Positions 27,244 to 37,334 of a DNA stretch of 64,000 nucleotides are shown in pieces. This DNA comes from Kaustia mangrovi (GTDB lineage: Bacteria; Pseudomonadota; Alphaproteobacteria; Rhizobiales; Im1). The DNA is taken from assembly GCF_015482775.1 (NCBI RefSeq), contig NZ_CP058214.1, forward strand, positions 2,966,501 to 3,030,500. The letters run 5' to 3'. Position numbers and translations under genes: made by a program. The notes below the pieces were generated by a model that saw nothing but the letters and a program-made list of their open reading frames with translations, ran no database searches and was not told the DNA's origin. Each line of letters starts with the position of its first letter. Positions within the stretch are counted from its first letter, which is position 1.

Positions 27244-28518
27244 TCATGCCGTGAGCCTCTCCGTGCCCGGCGCGACGGCGAGGGCGGCGAGGAGGCGCTG
27301 GCGATAGGCGTCGAGGTCGATGTCGCCGCGCCGCGCCGCCGCGGCCGCGCTCATTTGGGCGAGCAGGTCGGGGTCGGAGGCGAGCCGGTCCAGATGGCCG
27401 GCAATCGCGTCGACATCGCGCAGGCCCACAATGTAGCCGTCGCTGCCATGGCGCACGACGCTGCCGGTATTGTGCGTGCAGATCACCGGCAGCCCGGCCG
27501 ACAACGCCTCGTAGGTCACCCCCGCGGAGCCCTCGCACAGCGACGGCAGCAGGAAGACGTCGGCCCAGGCGAAGTGCCGGGCGACCTCGGAACGCGGCAC
27601 CGGCCCGGTGAGCTCCAGCACCGCTGAGAGCCGGCGTTGCGCCGCGGGCGGCACGGACACGGCGCCGACCATGCGGAACGCCGCCCGTCCCGCCAGCCGC
27701 TCCGCGGCCTCCGCCACATAGGGCGCGCCCTTGCGCAGACCGACCGTCCCCACGCTCAGCACGCGCAAGGGGCCGTCATGGGGCCTGCTCTCATGGCCTG
27801 TGCTATCGCACGGCATGGCGTAACCGGAATCGATGCCGTAGGGCACCACGACGCACCGCTCCGCCGGGCCGCCCGCCCGTGCGATGCTGTCGCGGACGAA
27901 GGCCGAACCGCACAGGATCGTTCCGGCGGCCTGCCATTCCTCCTCTTCGCGGGCGATCAATGCGTCGTCTGCGGCGGAGACCACCGATGCCTCGGCCCAA
28001 TCGGGATGGCGCTCGCGCTCCGCTTCGAGGATGTCTGTCTGGATGCGGCGCGGTGCGATGGTTTGCTCCATGACGGTCCGAAGACCCTCAGCACCGGCCG
28101 TGCGCAGGATCTCGAGCCCTCCGTTGTTGAAGGTGTAGACACCGGAGGCGCCCGCGAACCCTTGGGTCGCGACCTGGGAGGCGAAGGCGTTCCCGGCCCA
28201 CAAATAGACCTCTGCGATCTCTTTCTGGCCGCGGGCACGGGTGAGCCGTCTCGCATAATCGAGGCCGAACCGCCCATGGGTCTCGATGAGGTGGGAGGGC
28301 ACGCCCGAGGGGATGCGGCCCATGACGCTCCTGAGCCTGGCCGGGCGCATGGAGGGCGGAACAGCGTTCAGCAGGCGTGGCCAGCCCTTGGTCGCGCATA
28401 TGTCGGTGTGGAAACGTGACAGCATGCCGGCGTCGTTGAGCATGCGCGGAATGGCGTAATGCCGGCGTGCGCCGAGCTGGGCGACAACGAACTGCGGGGA
28501 TGTGGCGGACTTAGGCAT
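27244..28518 (-). CDS. Glycosyltransferase family 4
   Basis: 424 residues from ATG 28518, overlapping the previous gene by 8 bp; the longer frame upstream is shadow. GT-B fold: N-terminal LGARRHYAIPRMLNDAGMLS, donor-domain LSVGTVGLRKGAPYVAEAAE and PSLCEGSAGVTYEALSAGLP for the E-x7-E region. The N-terminal half contains a long helical insert, including IQTDILEAERERHPDW, seen in a subset of GT4 enzymes. Specificity unknown. Confidence 0.88.
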   Translation of the reverse strand: MPKSATSPQFVVAQLGARRHYAIPRMLNDAGMLSRFHTDICATKGWPRLLNAVPPSMRPARLRSVMGRIPSGVPSHLIETHGRFGLDYARRLTRARGQKEIAEVYLWAGNAFASQVATQGFAGASGVYTFNNGGLEILRTAGAEGLRTVMEQTIAPRRIQTDILEAERERHPDWAEASVVSAADDALIAREEEEWQAAGTILCGSAFVRDSIARAGGPAERCVVVPYGIDSGYAMPCDSTGHESRPHDGPLRVLSVGTVGLRKGAPYVAEAAERLAGRAAFRMVGAVSVPPAAQRRLSAVLELTGPVPRSEVARHFAWADVFLLPSLCEGSAGVTYEALSAGLPVICTHNTGSVVRHGSDGYIVGLRDVDAIAGHLDRLASDPDLLAQMSAAAAARRGDIDLDAYRQRLLAALAVAPGTERLTA

Positions 28519-29392
28519 GGACCGCCTCGCCGCTCTTGGCATAGACGACGAGGAGCTCTCCCGTATCGAGCGTTCCCGTCCACGCGGTTGCGCGGTCCCA
28601 GTGCCTGAACCGGTCGAGATCCGCGGGACAGAACGCGCCGACGGCGAGCGATGGGGTCGGAAGGGTGTGGCGGACAAAGGCCTCGTCGAGCATGACGGGG
28701 TGGACACGCCCCCACAGGCGGTGGAAAGCGGCTGGATCGGCCTTGCGGAAGGCGTCGGACCCGTTGGGGAAGCAGGCGATGAGCCATCCGCCCGGCGCCA
28801 GAACACCGAGCTGCTCGCGCAGCGCGCCGGCCGGATCGGGCGTGTGCTCGAGAACATGGGCGGAGAAGACGACGTCGAAGGGCCCCCGGGCCTCGATTTC
28901 GGGCCACTGCGTCGCGACCTCCACGTCGAGCTTGTCGCTGTAGCGCGCGCGGGGCTGTGACACTTCATAACCGAGGGCGGAATATCCTGCTCGCCGGAGC
29001 TGCCAGACGCCATAACCCCAGTTCGCGCCATAGTCGAGGATGCGCGCGCCCTGCGGCACGGACAGGGCGGCCAGGAGGTCGACGAGACGGGAGAAGTCCT
29101 TCTGGGTTCCGGCAAAGCCCGTCTCGAGCAATGTGCGCAGTGTGGCGTCGTCCGGCAGATCGGTCGTGAGGCCCGCCTGCCGGTAGTCCGTCTGGTAGAA
29201 GCGCGCCATTTCCTCGGCCGTCTCGTAGGGCCAGCGATAAAGCAGCGCGCAGTCGCGGCAACGCCGCAATTCGTGGAAGACCTTGCGGTCGACCCGCTCG
29301 GAGCGATCCGACCGGCAGCTCGGGCACAGACATTTCTGGCGCGCTCTGCGCAACAGTCCGTCGAAGGCGTAGGCGATCTGTCCTCGGTCCAT
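28511..29392 (-). CDS. SAM methyltransferase with N-terminal zinc-ribbon motif
   Basis: 293 residues. Near the N-terminus CPSC (about 23-26) and CRDC (about 45-48) form a likely zinc ribbon, followed by the methyltransferase core: RILDYGANWGYGVWQLRRAG, VVFSAHVLEHTPDPAGAL and LAPGGWLIACFPNG. Sugar C-methyltransferases and related enzymes of polysaccharide loci share the zinc-ribbon plus class I layout. It begins 2 bp after the flippase stop. Confidence 0.85.
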   Translation of the reverse strand: MDRGQIAYAFDGLLRRARQKCLCPSCRSDRSERVDRKVFHELRRCRDCALLYRWPYETAEEMARFYQTDYRQAGLTTDLPDDATLRTLLETGFAGTQKDFSRLVDLLAALSVPQGARILDYGANWGYGVWQLRRAGYSALGYEVSQPRARYSDKLDVEVATQWPEIEARGPFDVVFSAHVLEHTPDPAGALREQLGVLAPGGWLIACFPNGSDAFRKADPAAFHRLWGRVHPVMLDEAFVRHTLPTPSLAVGAFCPADLDRFRHWDRATAWTGTLDTGELLVVYAKSGEAVHA

Positions 29393-29394
29393 GG

Positions 29395-30777
29395 TCAGGC
29401 GGTTCCGTTCGAATCGTGCAGGCGCGGCGACAGTCCCGCCGAAGCTTCAGCGCGCGAGCCGGCAAGCACGAGACCGAAGGCGAGGGTGGAGAGAACCAGA
29501 TAGGCGGAGAAGAATGCGATGGCGAGGCCGAGTACGCCATGGGCCGGCAGGAGCCAGAGCGTGACCGCGATCACGGTCGCCCCCCATGCCATGTTGATGG
29601 CCAGAACCCACCAGGCCCGGTTCATGCCGAGAAGCGCTCCCGACGAGATCTTCGCCAGCGCGTGGAGCGGCGCCGCCGCCAACAGGAAGACGAGGACTGC
29701 CCAGCCGTCGCGGAACTCCGGTCCGTAGAAGCTCATGATCCAGGGGCTGAGCAGCGCGCCTGCCGTGGCGGGTGGCAGGGCGATGGCGAGCGTCAGGCCG
29801 CAGATCCAGAAGGTGACCTTGCGGAACCGGGCGCGGCGACCGGCCTCCCATTCCTGCACGAGGGTCGGGATGCTGACCGACATCAGCACGACCGGTACGA
29901 AAATCATCGGCCCATGCCACTGATAGGCGGCGTAGTAGGTGCCAACGCCGGCGAGGCCGTCCGCGGACCGGCTCGCCAGCGTCATCGCGAACCACAGGAC
30001 CGGCGTTGCGACCGCATTGGCGAGGAAGCTCGGCAGGCTGTAACCGGTCAGGATACGCCAGTCTGCAAGGGCGCCGCGATAGCGGATGGCGATGCCCCGG
30101 GACTTGAGCGTGGAGGCGAGCGCAGTCCGCCCGACGATCCAGACGGCGGCAGCACTCGCGGCAAGCCCGATGAGCGCGCCTTCCACACCCAGCATCAGCG
30201 CCATCGGGATGGCGGCGGCGAGCGAGAGGCCCCCCTCCAGAATGGCGAGCCGGGCGATGGTGTCGAACTTCTGGAGGCCGGAGAACACGCCGTTCTGGAT
30301 ACCCCGGAAGGCCATGGCGGACATGAGAGCGGCGCCGCAGACCAGCGCCGACTGCAGATCCGGCCGGCCCAGCACTGCGTCCGCGATGAGCCCCGCCGAG
30401 GCGACGAGCGCGATGGCGGCTGCGAGGACCGTCGCGCTTGAGACCGAAAGGACGAGCCCGATCACCTGGCCGGCGCGTTGGGGGTCCGTGCGGGCATATT
30501 GCGCCACAAAGCGGGTCGCGGTACTGCCGAGCCCGATGCCGGCCATCATGCCGACCACGCCGAGGGTTGACTGCACGAGCCCGAACGCGCCGAACGGGGC
30601 CTGCCCCAGAATGCGCGCGACCGCGATCATGGTTGCGAGCACGAGGAGGCGGGAGCCCGCCGACCCGAACAGGCTCCAGGCCGAACCGTGCGCAAGGCGT
30701 GTCGCGATCGCCGAGCCGGACACGCGCTCATGGAGCCGTGCCGGCAGGACCATCCGGAACAGGCCGTCAAGCGTCAT
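29395..30777 (-). CDS. wzx: Polysaccharide flippase, Wzx-like (MOP superfamily)
   Basis: 460 residues with 12 or more membrane helices. The start region LAHGSAWSLFGSAGSRLLVL and the VARILGQAPFGAFGLVQS motif match the polysaccharide transporter family. It would flip undecaprenyl-linked repeat units to the periplasm for the Wzy-like polymerase. The downstream methyltransferase is 2 bp away; the upstream FkbM gene is separated by 54 bp. Confidence 0.9.
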   Translation of the reverse strand: MTLDGLFRMVLPARLHERVSGSAIATRLAHGSAWSLFGSAGSRLLVLATMIAVARILGQAPFGAFGLVQSTLGVVGMMAGIGLGSTATRFVAQYARTDPQRAGQVIGLVLSVSSATVLAAAIALVASAGLIADAVLGRPDLQSALVCGAALMSAMAFRGIQNGVFSGLQKFDTIARLAILEGGLSLAAAIPMALMLGVEGALIGLAASAAAVWIVGRTALASTLKSRGIAIRYRGALADWRILTGYSLPSFLANAVATPVLWFAMTLASRSADGLAGVGTYYAAYQWHGPMIFVPVVLMSVSIPTLVQEWEAGRRARFRKVTFWICGLTLAIALPPATAGALLSPWIMSFYGPEFRDGWAVLVFLLAAAPLHALAKISSGALLGMNRAWWVLAINMAWGATVIAVTLWLLPAHGVLGLAIAFFSAYLVLSTLAFGLVLAGSRAEASAGLSPRLHDSNGTA

Positions 30778-30831
30778 GGCCGGTGGCCGGTCCCTGGCCG
30801 GAATGTGGGGGTGAAAGGCTGGCCCGGCATC

Positions 30832-31707
30832 TCAGAGCGTGCCCGCCATTGTGTGGAGATCGGGCGCGCTTTCCACCCGTTCCTCGACCGCTGCCGGCTT
30901 GCGCACGAAGATCGCGTTCTGGCTTCGGGCGGTTGCGGGGCGCAGTGCGCGGTGGGGCGGGTTGTAGCGGATGCGGGCGAAACCCAGATCCGACAGGGCG
31001 TCGGCGACCGCGCCTTGGGGGTAGCCATAGCGCGTCTCCTGGCCGTTCGTCTCCACGATGACGGCGAGGAGGCCGTCGCCGCCAAGCGTTTGTCGGCCGC
31101 CCTCGATCACGGCCATCTCGAAGCCCTCCACATCGATCTTGACGAGAGCCGGGCGGCGGCCGGCGACGGCGGCGTCGAGCGTCGTCACGGGCACCGTCGT
31201 GCCGTGCTCGCCGGCCACGGCGACCCGGTTCATCGTGTCCCTGTCGTCGATGAAGGCGAGTTCGCCCGCCTCGGCGCCGAGGCCCGCATTGAGGGCGGTG
31301 ACCCGGCCGTCGAGGCCGTTTGCGCGGATATTGCGCTCCAGGAGCCGGAAGGTCGCCGGGATCGGCTCCACGGCGATGCAGTCCGCGCCTGCCGCCCCTG
31401 CGGCCAGAACGGTGAAGGCGCCGATATTGGCGCCGATATCGACGAACAGGTCGCCGGGCCTGAGGAGATGGGCGGCAAATGCCATCTCCTCCCACTCCGC
31501 AAGGCCGAAATAGAGATTGCCCGTCGCTCCCGTCATGCCCCGGCTCATGGCGAGGCTCGTGCCGTTGGCGAAGGGCACGAGGATCGGCCCCGGCGCTAGG
31601 CGCGAGGCCGACTGCCAGGCGAGGAAGCGGCCGAGCGCCCTCAGCCTGCCGTCCCGGTTCATGGGGTGTGTCAGGATCGCGGTCACGAGCTTTGCGGCCT
31701 GCAGCAT
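30832..31707 (-). CDS. FkbM-family methyltransferase
   Basis: 291 residues. Core motifs: LFVDIGANIGAFTVLAAGAA (motif I), the acidic VEPIPATFRLLERNI and the FkbM-type LVKIDVEGFEMAVIEGG near residue 190. FkbM-like enzymes O-methylate sugars or polyketides, and here a hydroxyl of the exopolysaccharide is the likely target. The start MLQAAKLVTAIL follows the fcl stop by 6 bp. Confidence 0.9.
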   Translation of the reverse strand: MLQAAKLVTAILTHPMNRDGRLRALGRFLAWQSASRLAPGPILVPFANGTSLAMSRGMTGATGNLYFGLAEWEEMAFAAHLLRPGDLFVDIGANIGAFTVLAAGAAGADCIAVEPIPATFRLLERNIRANGLDGRVTALNAGLGAEAGELAFIDDRDTMNRVAVAGEHGTTVPVTTLDAAVAGRRPALVKIDVEGFEMAVIEGGRQTLGGDGLLAVIVETNGQETRYGYPQGAVADALSDLGFARIRYNPPHRALRPATARSQNAIFVRKPAAVEERVESAPDLHTMAGTL

Positions 31708-31713
31708 CCGCGG

Positions 31714-32694
31714 TCAGGCCGGCGCGCGGAGGCTGCCGGCGGGGGCGGCGGCGAAGTCGGCATAGGTCTGTTCGAGCCCGTCCCGCAAGGACCGGGCGCG
31801 CGACCAGCCGAGGGCGGAGAGCCGCGAGACGTCGGCGAGCTTGCGCGGCGTGCCGTCCGGCCGCGACGCGTCGAAGACGAGCTCCCCGCCATAGCCGACC
31901 GTCTCGCAGACGAGCTCGGCGAGCTCGCGGATCGAGACCTCCTCGCCCGACCCGATATTCACCGGCGCCTCGCCGCTGTAGCGTTCGGCAAGGAACACCA
32001 CCGCGTCGGCGAGGTCGTCGACATGGAGGAACTCGCGCAGGGGCCGCCCGGAGCCCCAGACGGTCATCCGGGGCGCGCCGGCCGCCTTCGCCTCGTGCGC
32101 CTTGCGCAGCAGCGCCGGCAGGACGTGGCTCGTCTCCGGGTCGTAATTGTCCCCCGGCCCGTAGAGATTGGTCGGCTGGACGGCGATGAAGTCGCGGCCA
32201 TGCTGGCGCCTGTAGGCCTGGACGAGCTTGATGCCGGCGATCTTGGCGATGGCGTACCACTCGTTGGTGGGCTCCAGCGGGCCGGTGAGCAGCGCGTCTT
32301 CGGGGATCGGCTGGGGGGCGAGCTTCGGATAGATGCAGGTCGAGCCCAGAAGCACGAGCCTCTCCACGCCGGCGCGGTGGGCGGCATGGATGACATTCGC
32401 CTCGATCATGAGGTTGTCGTAGATGAAATCCGCCGGATAGCGGCTGTTGGCGGCGATCCCGCCGACCCGCGCGGCGGCGAGGAAGACCACATGCGGCCGC
32501 TCGCGCGCCATCCAGTCCTCCACGGCGGCCTGGCAGCGCAGATCCACCTCCTCGCGCGGCACCGCAAGGAGCGTCGCGTCATACGCCGTCAGCCGCCGCA
32601 TCAGGGCGGCGCCGACCATGCCGCGATGGCCGGCGACGAAGATGCGCTTGCCGTCCAGGCCGTAGACCGGTTCGGCCATGGGTGTCCGCGTCAT
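31714..32694 (-). CDS. fcl: GDP-L-fucose synthase
   Basis: 326 residues. Extended SDR: nucleotide loop VAGHRGMVGAALMRRL, catalytic Ser in LLGSTCIYPK and Tyr-x3-Lys in WYAIAKIAG. The substrate-binding NLYGPGDNYDP segment is the Fcl/WcaG type. It epimerises and reduces the GDP-4-keto-6-deoxymannose made by Gmd, giving GDP-L-fucose. With manC and gmd in the same operon, a fucose-containing polymer is strongly implied. It overlaps the glycosyltransferase start by ATGA. Confidence 0.95.
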   Translation of the reverse strand: MTRTPMAEPVYGLDGKRIFVAGHRGMVGAALMRRLTAYDATLLAVPREEVDLRCQAAVEDWMARERPHVVFLAAARVGGIAANSRYPADFIYDNLMIEANVIHAAHRAGVERLVLLGSTCIYPKLAPQPIPEDALLTGPLEPTNEWYAIAKIAGIKLVQAYRRQHGRDFIAVQPTNLYGPGDNYDPETSHVLPALLRKAHEAKAAGAPRMTVWGSGRPLREFLHVDDLADAVVFLAERYSGEAPVNIGSGEEVSIRELAELVCETVGYGGELVFDASRPDGTPRKLADVSRLSALGWSRARSLRDGLEQTYADFAAAPAGSLRAPA

Positions 32695-33461
32695 GCCGGC
32701 CTCCCCGGTGCGGAGCGCGGCCGGACGAACTGGCCGAGCTTGCGGGCGGGCTTGGCCAGCAGCGCATAGTCGACCGCGCCGGAGCGCAGCCAGCGCCGCC
32801 GCGAGCGCAGCGCCTCCAGATTGTGGCGGATATGGGCCCCGAGGCTCGCCGTGCTGCGCCCGCCAGCCTGCATGTCCACCATCACGCGGTCGACCATGGC
32901 CGTGCGGTATCCGTGCAGCTCCACGGCGCGCAGCATCCAGTCATAGTCGGCGGCGGTGGCGAGCGTGCAGTCGAACGGGCCGACGCGCTCGGCCACCTCG
33001 CGGCGGACATAGAAGGTCGGATGCGCGGGCATCCAGCCCGTGCGGAACCCGCGCGCGGGACGCGGCGTCGCCTGCCAGCGGCGCACCACGCGCTTGGTGG
33101 CATGGTCGGAGACGAAGCGGAGATGGCCGTGGACGATATCGGCCTCCCGGAGCGCGGAGGCGATGCGCGAGAGCACATGCGCGTCGTGATAGGCGTCGTC
33201 GGAGTTGAGCACGCCCACCGCGTCGCCGCCATGAAGCGCGAGCGCCTTGTTGAGCGCGTCGTACATGCCCTCGTCGGGTTCGCAGACGAGGCGGATCGCG
33301 TCGCGGGGGTAGCTCTTCACGATCTCGACGGTGTCGTCGCGCGAGGCGCCGTCGATCACGACCAGCTCCTTGTCCTCATGGCTCTGCGCGAAGAAGCTGT
33401 CGAGCGTGTGGCGGACCGTGGCGGCGGAATTCCAGGTGACGGTCAGGACGGAGATCTTCAT
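32691..33461 (-). CDS. Glycosyltransferase family 2
   Basis: 256 residues from ATG 33461; the longer frame into gmd is shadow. A GT-A enzyme of the WcaA type: SVLTVTWNSAATVRHTLDSF, VVIDGASRDDT and the metal site LNSDDAYHDAHVL. WMPAHPTFYVRREVAERVGP is characteristic of the class that follows fucose-pathway genes. It sits between gmd and fcl, as does the corresponding enzyme in many GDP-fucose operons, so fucosyl transfer is possible but not shown. Confidence 0.9.
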   Translation of the reverse strand: MKISVLTVTWNSAATVRHTLDSFFAQSHEDKELVVIDGASRDDTVEIVKSYPRDAIRLVCEPDEGMYDALNKALALHGGDAVGVLNSDDAYHDAHVLSRIASALREADIVHGHLRFVSDHATKRVVRRWQATPRPARGFRTGWMPAHPTFYVRREVAERVGPFDCTLATAADYDWMLRAVELHGYRTAMVDRVMVDMQAGGRSTASLGAHIRHNLEALRSRRRWLRSGAVDYALLAKPARKLGQFVRPRSAPGRPA

Positions 33462-33478
33462 CGCTGCGGCCCGTCCCC

Positions 33479-34579
33479 TCACGCGCCCTGCGCCAGGCGC
33501 TGGGTGTGCTCCTCGTCGAGCCTGCGCTGGTCGGCCTCCCGGGCGACCGTCTCGAGGTCGGCCCGGACCATTTCGGCGACCATGTCGGAGAACGGCGTCG
33601 TCGCCTGCCAGCCGAGCTTGCGCTGTGCCTTGGAGGGGTCGCCGAGCAGGAGCTCCACCTCGGTCGGGCGGAAATAGCGCGGGTCGACCTCGACGAGCGT
33701 CTGGCCCGTGCGCGCGTCGCGTCCGGTTTCGTCCAGGCCCTCGCCCTGCCAGTCCACCGCCATGCCGATCTCGGCGAAGGCGGCCTCCACGAAGGCGCGC
33801 ACCGAGCGCTTCTCGCCGGTGGCGAGCACATAGTCGTCGGGGGTGTCCTGCTGCAGGATCCGCCACATGCCCTCCACATAGTCGCGGGCATGGCCCCAGT
33901 CGCGCTCGGCATCGAGATTGCCGAGATAGATGCGGTCCTGGAGCCCGAGCGAGATCGCCGCCACGGCGCGCGTGATCTTGCGCGTCACGAAGGTCTCGCC
34001 GCGGATCGGGCTCTCGTGATTGAACAGGATGCCGTTGGAGGCGTGGATGCCGTAGGCCTCGCGGTAATTGGCCGTGATCCAGTAGGCGTAGAGCTTCGCG
34101 GCCGCATAGGGCGAGCGGGGGTGGAAGGGCGTCGTTTCCGACTGCGGGATCTCCTGCACCTTGCCATAGAGCTCCGAGGTGGAGGCCTGGTAGAAGCGGG
34201 TCCGGTCCGCAAGGCCCAGAAGGCGGATGGCCTCCAGCAGGCGCAGCGTGCCGAGCGCGTCGGCATTGGCGGTGTATTCGGCGGTCTCGAAGCTCACCTG
34301 CACGTGGCTCTGGGCGGCGAGATTGTAGATCTCGTCGGGCTGCACCTCCTGGACGATGCGGATGAGGTTGGTGGCGTCCGTCATGTCGCCATAGTGAAGG
34401 GTGAGCCGGACGTCGCGTTCGTGCGGGTCCTGGTAGAGATGGTCGATGCGTCCGGTGTTGAAGGAGGACGACCGGCGCTTGATGCCGTGCACGCGGTAGC
34501 CCTTCTTCAGGAGCAGTTCGGCGAGATAGGCGCCGTCCTGGCCGGTCACTCCGGTGATCAGGGCGGTTTTTCCGGTCAT
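33479..34579 (-). CDS. gmd: GDP-mannose 4,6-dehydratase
   Basis: 366 residues, usual length. NADP-binding [14 protein letters not shown] near residue 9, catalytic Thr-Glu in [11 protein letters not shown], Tyr-x3-Lys in [13 protein letters not shown] and the GDP-mannose-specific [20 protein letters not shown]. Converts GDP-mannose to GDP-4-keto-6-deoxy-mannose, the substrate of the fcl product. Overlaps manC by 4 bp. Confidence 0.96.
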   Translation of the reverse strand: MTGKTALITGVTGQDGAYLAELLLKKGYRVHGIKRRSSSFNTGRIDHLYQDPHERDVRLTLHYGDMTDATNLIRIVQEVQPDEIYNLAAQSHVQVSFETAEYTANADALGTLRLLEAIRLLGLADRTRFYQASTSELYGKVQEIPQSETTPFHPRSPYAAAKLYAYWITANYREAYGIHASNGILFNHESPIRGETFVTRKITRAVAAISLGLQDRIYLGNLDAERDWGHARDYVEGMWRILQQDTPDDYVLATGEKRSVRAFVEAAFAEIGMAVDWQGEGLDETGRDARTGQTLVEVDPRYFRPTEVELLLGDPSKAQRKLGWQATTPFSDMVAEMVRADLETVAREADQRRLDEEHTQRLAQGA

Positions 34580-36024
34580 GTCAGCTCCCCGCTTGGCTCC
34601 GGGACGCGGTTGTAGCTGTCCTCAAGCCGGATGATGTCGTCCTCGCCGAGATAGTCGCCCGTCTGCACCTCGATCAGCACCGCCGGCTCCGTCCCGGGAT
34701 TGGCGAGGCGGTGGACGGCGCCGAGCGGCACATAGACGGACTGGTCGGCCTTCAGCGTGTGCACCGTCTCCCCGATGGTCGCCTCGACGCGGCCCTGCAC
34801 CACCACCCAGTGCTCCACGCGGTGGCGGTGCTTCTGCAGCGACAGGCGCGCGCCGGGCTTCACCACGATGCGCTTGACCTGATAGCCCTCGCCGATATCG
34901 AGCCGTTCGTAATTGCCCCAGGGCCGGAAGATCTGGAGCGCCTCGCCCGCCTCCGTCCGTCCCTCCTCGCGAAGCCGCGAGACGAGCGCCTTGACGTCCT
35001 GCGCGCGTGCCCTGGAGGCGACGAGCAGGCAGTCGCGGGTCGCCACCACCGTGATGTCGTCGACGCCGATGAGGGCGGTGAGATGGCTCTCGGAATGAAC
35101 GAGGTTGCCCCGCCCGTCGATCACCATGCCGTCGCCGATGACCGCATTGCCGTCGCGGTCCGGCGCGGTGGCGTGCCCGACGGCGTCCCAGCTCCCGACA
35201 TCGGACCAGTCGTAGTCCACCGGGAGCACGGCGGCATGGGTCGTGCGTTCCATGACCGCGTAGTCGACCGAGATGGAGGGCGCCCTTGCGAAGGCCGCCT
35301 CGTCGAGCCGCAGGAAATCGAGATCGCTCCGCGCGCCGGCAAGTGCGGCGCTCACCGCCTCCAGGACCGCCGGTTCCAGCCGGTCGAGCTCGGCGATGAA
35401 GGCGTCGGCGCGGAACAGGAAGTTGCCGCTGTTCCACAGATAGCCGTCGCGCATGTGCCGTATGGCGTCGGCGCGCTCGGGCTTCTCCACGAAGGCCTCG
35501 ACGCGGAAGGCGCGGGCGAGCTTTGCCCCGGGGCGAACATAGCCATAGGCCGTCGCCGGGCGGTCGGGCCTGACGCCGAAGGTCATCAGCGCGCCGGCCT
35601 CGCCGTCCGGCATGGCCGATGCGACGGCGGCGGAAAAGGCCTCGCTGTCGGGGATGCGGTGGTCGGCGGCAAGCGCGAGCACCATGGCGTTGCGGTCCCG
35701 CTTCAGCGCCTGAAGGCAGCCCGCCGCGATCGCCGCGCAGGAATTGCGCGCCTCCGGCTCCAGCAGGATGTCGGCCTCCACGCCGATCTCCAGAAGGTCC
35801 TCCGCGATGAGGAAGCGGTGGTCGGCGGCGCCCACCACGATGGGCCGCGGGTCGAAGAGCCCGCCGCGGCAGCGCAGCGCGGTGTCCTGGAACAGCGAAT
35901 GGGGGCTGGCGAAGCGCAGGAACTGCTTCGGCTTCGACCGGCGCGACAGAGGCCAGAGCCTGGTTCCCGAGCCGCCGCTCAGAATGACGGGAATGATGGG
36001 GCCGCCGGAGCTGCGCGCGCTCAT
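34576..36024 (-). CDS. manC: Mannose-1-phosphate guanylyltransferase / mannose-6-phosphate isomerase
   Basis: 482 residues from ATG 36024, coupled by ATGA to the preceding transferase gene. The N-terminal nucleotidyltransferase has [20 protein letters not shown] and [11 protein letters not shown]. The C-terminal cupin holds [20 protein letters not shown] and [16 protein letters not shown], the type II PMI active site. It makes GDP-mannose, and as an AlgA/CpsB-like bifunctional enzyme may also supply mannose-6-phosphate. A phosphomannomutase is not in the window. Confidence 0.95.
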   Translation of the reverse strand: MSARSSGGPIIPVILSGGSGTRLWPLSRRSKPKQFLRFASPHSLFQDTALRCRGGLFDPRPIVVGAADHRFLIAEDLLEIGVEADILLEPEARNSCAAIAAGCLQALKRDRNAMVLALAADHRIPDSEAFSAAVASAMPDGEAGALMTFGVRPDRPATAYGYVRPGAKLARAFRVEAFVEKPERADAIRHMRDGYLWNSGNFLFRADAFIAELDRLEPAVLEAVSAALAGARSDLDFLRLDEAAFARAPSISVDYAVMERTTHAAVLPVDYDWSDVGSWDAVGHATAPDRDGNAVIGDGMVIDGRGNLVHSESHLTALIGVDDITVVATRDCLLVASRARAQDVKALVSRLREEGRTEAGEALQIFRPWGNYERLDIGEGYQVKRIVVKPGARLSLQKHRHRVEHWVVVQGRVEATIGETVHTLKADQSVYVPLGAVHRLANPGTEPAVLIEVQTGDYLGEDDIIRLEDSYNRVPEPSGELT

Positions 36025-37334
36025 CGCGATCCGAACCCGGTGAGGATCGTATGGACGGTCCTGGCCACGATCAGGACGTCGAGCCACAGCGAGAAGTTCT
36101 TGATGTAGTAGAAGTCGTAATGGAGCTTGCTGGTCGCGGCGTCGACCTCGGCGACATTGCCCTGATTGACCTGCGCCCAGCCGGTGATGCCTGGGCGCAC
36201 GAGGTGGCGGTAGCCGTAGAACGGGATCTCGCGCTCATACCATTCGGCAAGCTCGATGGCTTCCGGGCGCGGGCCGATCCAGCTCATCTCGCCCTTGAGG
36301 ATGTTGAGGATCTGCGCCAGCTCGTCGATCCGGTACTTGCGCAGGACGCGGCCGAGCCGCGTCACACGGTCGTCCTCCTCGCTGGTGAAATGGGGGCCGG
36401 TTTCGCCATGGCCGCGCTGGCGCATGGTGCGGAACTTGTAGATCGTGAAGGGGTGGCCGCCGAGCCCGATGCGGCGCTGGCGGAAGAGCGCGGGGCCCGG
36501 GCTCTCCAGCCTGATGGCGAGCGCGACCAGGGCGAGGACGGGCATGAGCACCGGCAGGAGCACGAGGGCCGCGACCGTGTCGGCGAGCGTCTTGGCCTTG
36601 CGGTAGGGCAGGGAGGGGAGGATGGAGCCGAAGGTGTTCTCCGACAGGTGCTCCACCTCGATGCGTCCGGTGAGGGACTCAACGACCTGCTTGACCGGAT
36701 AGACCGGCACGCCCTTCAGCGCGACCGCCATGAGGAAACGCTCCCACTCCGCCGGCAGGTTGGCGTTGGTGTCGGCGGCGATGGCGTCGAATGCGCCCTC
36801 GGCGAGGGCGGGGCGGTCGAGCCGTGTCCAGTGGACCCCGGGCAGCCTGTCGATCCCGCGATGATTGCCGCCGGGCACGATGGCGATGCGCGGCCGGTTG
36901 CGCTGGCGGATCGTCAGGAACACCCAGTAGTACCAGCTGAGCGTGAGGGCGAAGCTGGCAAGGAGCTGGTAGCGCGAATAGTCCAGCCGCAGGCCGAACA
37001 TGAGAAGCGAGAGCGCGCCGAAGGTGATGGCGAAGACGGGGAGGATGTAGGTCGTCGGCCGGACGCCCGGATAGGCCGCAAGCTGCCTCAGGAACATGTA
37101 GCCGACTATGACGGCCAGCGCGGTGCCCCACAGCGAGTTGCCGAGAGAGGAGCCGGGCGACACCATGCCCGCCTCCAGAAGGTCCCAGCGCACGGCGGCC
37201 GGCATGAGGACGCCCAGGACGAGGCCGCCCAGGAGCTGGACGCGAATCCGCGTCAGCCACGGCCGGCCCCCCTCGTCGGCCGATGCCGCGAGCACTGTCG
37301 AGGTCTGCGGTCTAGACGCGAGCTTGGAGTTCAT
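36021..37334 (-). CDS. Undecaprenyl-phosphate hexose-1-phosphate transferase, WcaJ-like
   Basis: 437 residues from ATG 37334, first gene of the assembly operon. About four N-terminal helices and a degenerate cytoplasmic domain precede the catalytic bacterial-sugar-transferase domain (about 280-437). That domain has LFRQRRIGLGGHPFTIYKFR, the WIGPRPEAIELAEWYE motif and the final GWAQVNQGNV segment. It starts each repeat by attaching glucose- or galactose-1-phosphate to undecaprenyl phosphate at the inner membrane. The ATG has no close ribosome site: a strong AAGGAGG lies 27 bp upstream (37362-37368) with no ordinary start codon behind it. Confidence 0.92.
   Translation of the reverse strand: MNSKLASRPQTSTVLAASADEGGRPWLTRIRVQLLGGLVLGVLMPAAVRWDLLEAGMVSPGSSLGNSLWGTALAVIVGYMFLRQLAAYPGVRPTTYILPVFAITFGALSLLMFGLRLDYSRYQLLASFALTLSWYYWVFLTIRQRNRPRIAIVPGGNHRGIDRLPGVHWTRLDRPALAEGAFDAIAADTNANLPAEWERFLMAVALKGVPVYPVKQVVESLTGRIEVEHLSENTFGSILPSLPYRKAKTLADTVAALVLLPVLMPVLALVALAIRLESPGPALFRQRRIGLGGHPFTIYKFRTMRQRGHGETGPHFTSEEDDRVTRLGRVLRKYRIDELAQILNILKGEMSWIGPRPEAIELAEWYEREIPFYGYRHLVRPGITGWAQVNQGNVAEVDAATSKLHYDFYYIKNFSLWLDVLIVARTVHTILTGFGSR

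Noticed and set aside
36205-36216. A second GGCGGTAGC ops-like sequence
   Set aside because: It is on the plus strand, antisense within the WcaJ-like coding sequence, and encodes conserved residues on the other strand; no transcription unit there would use it.
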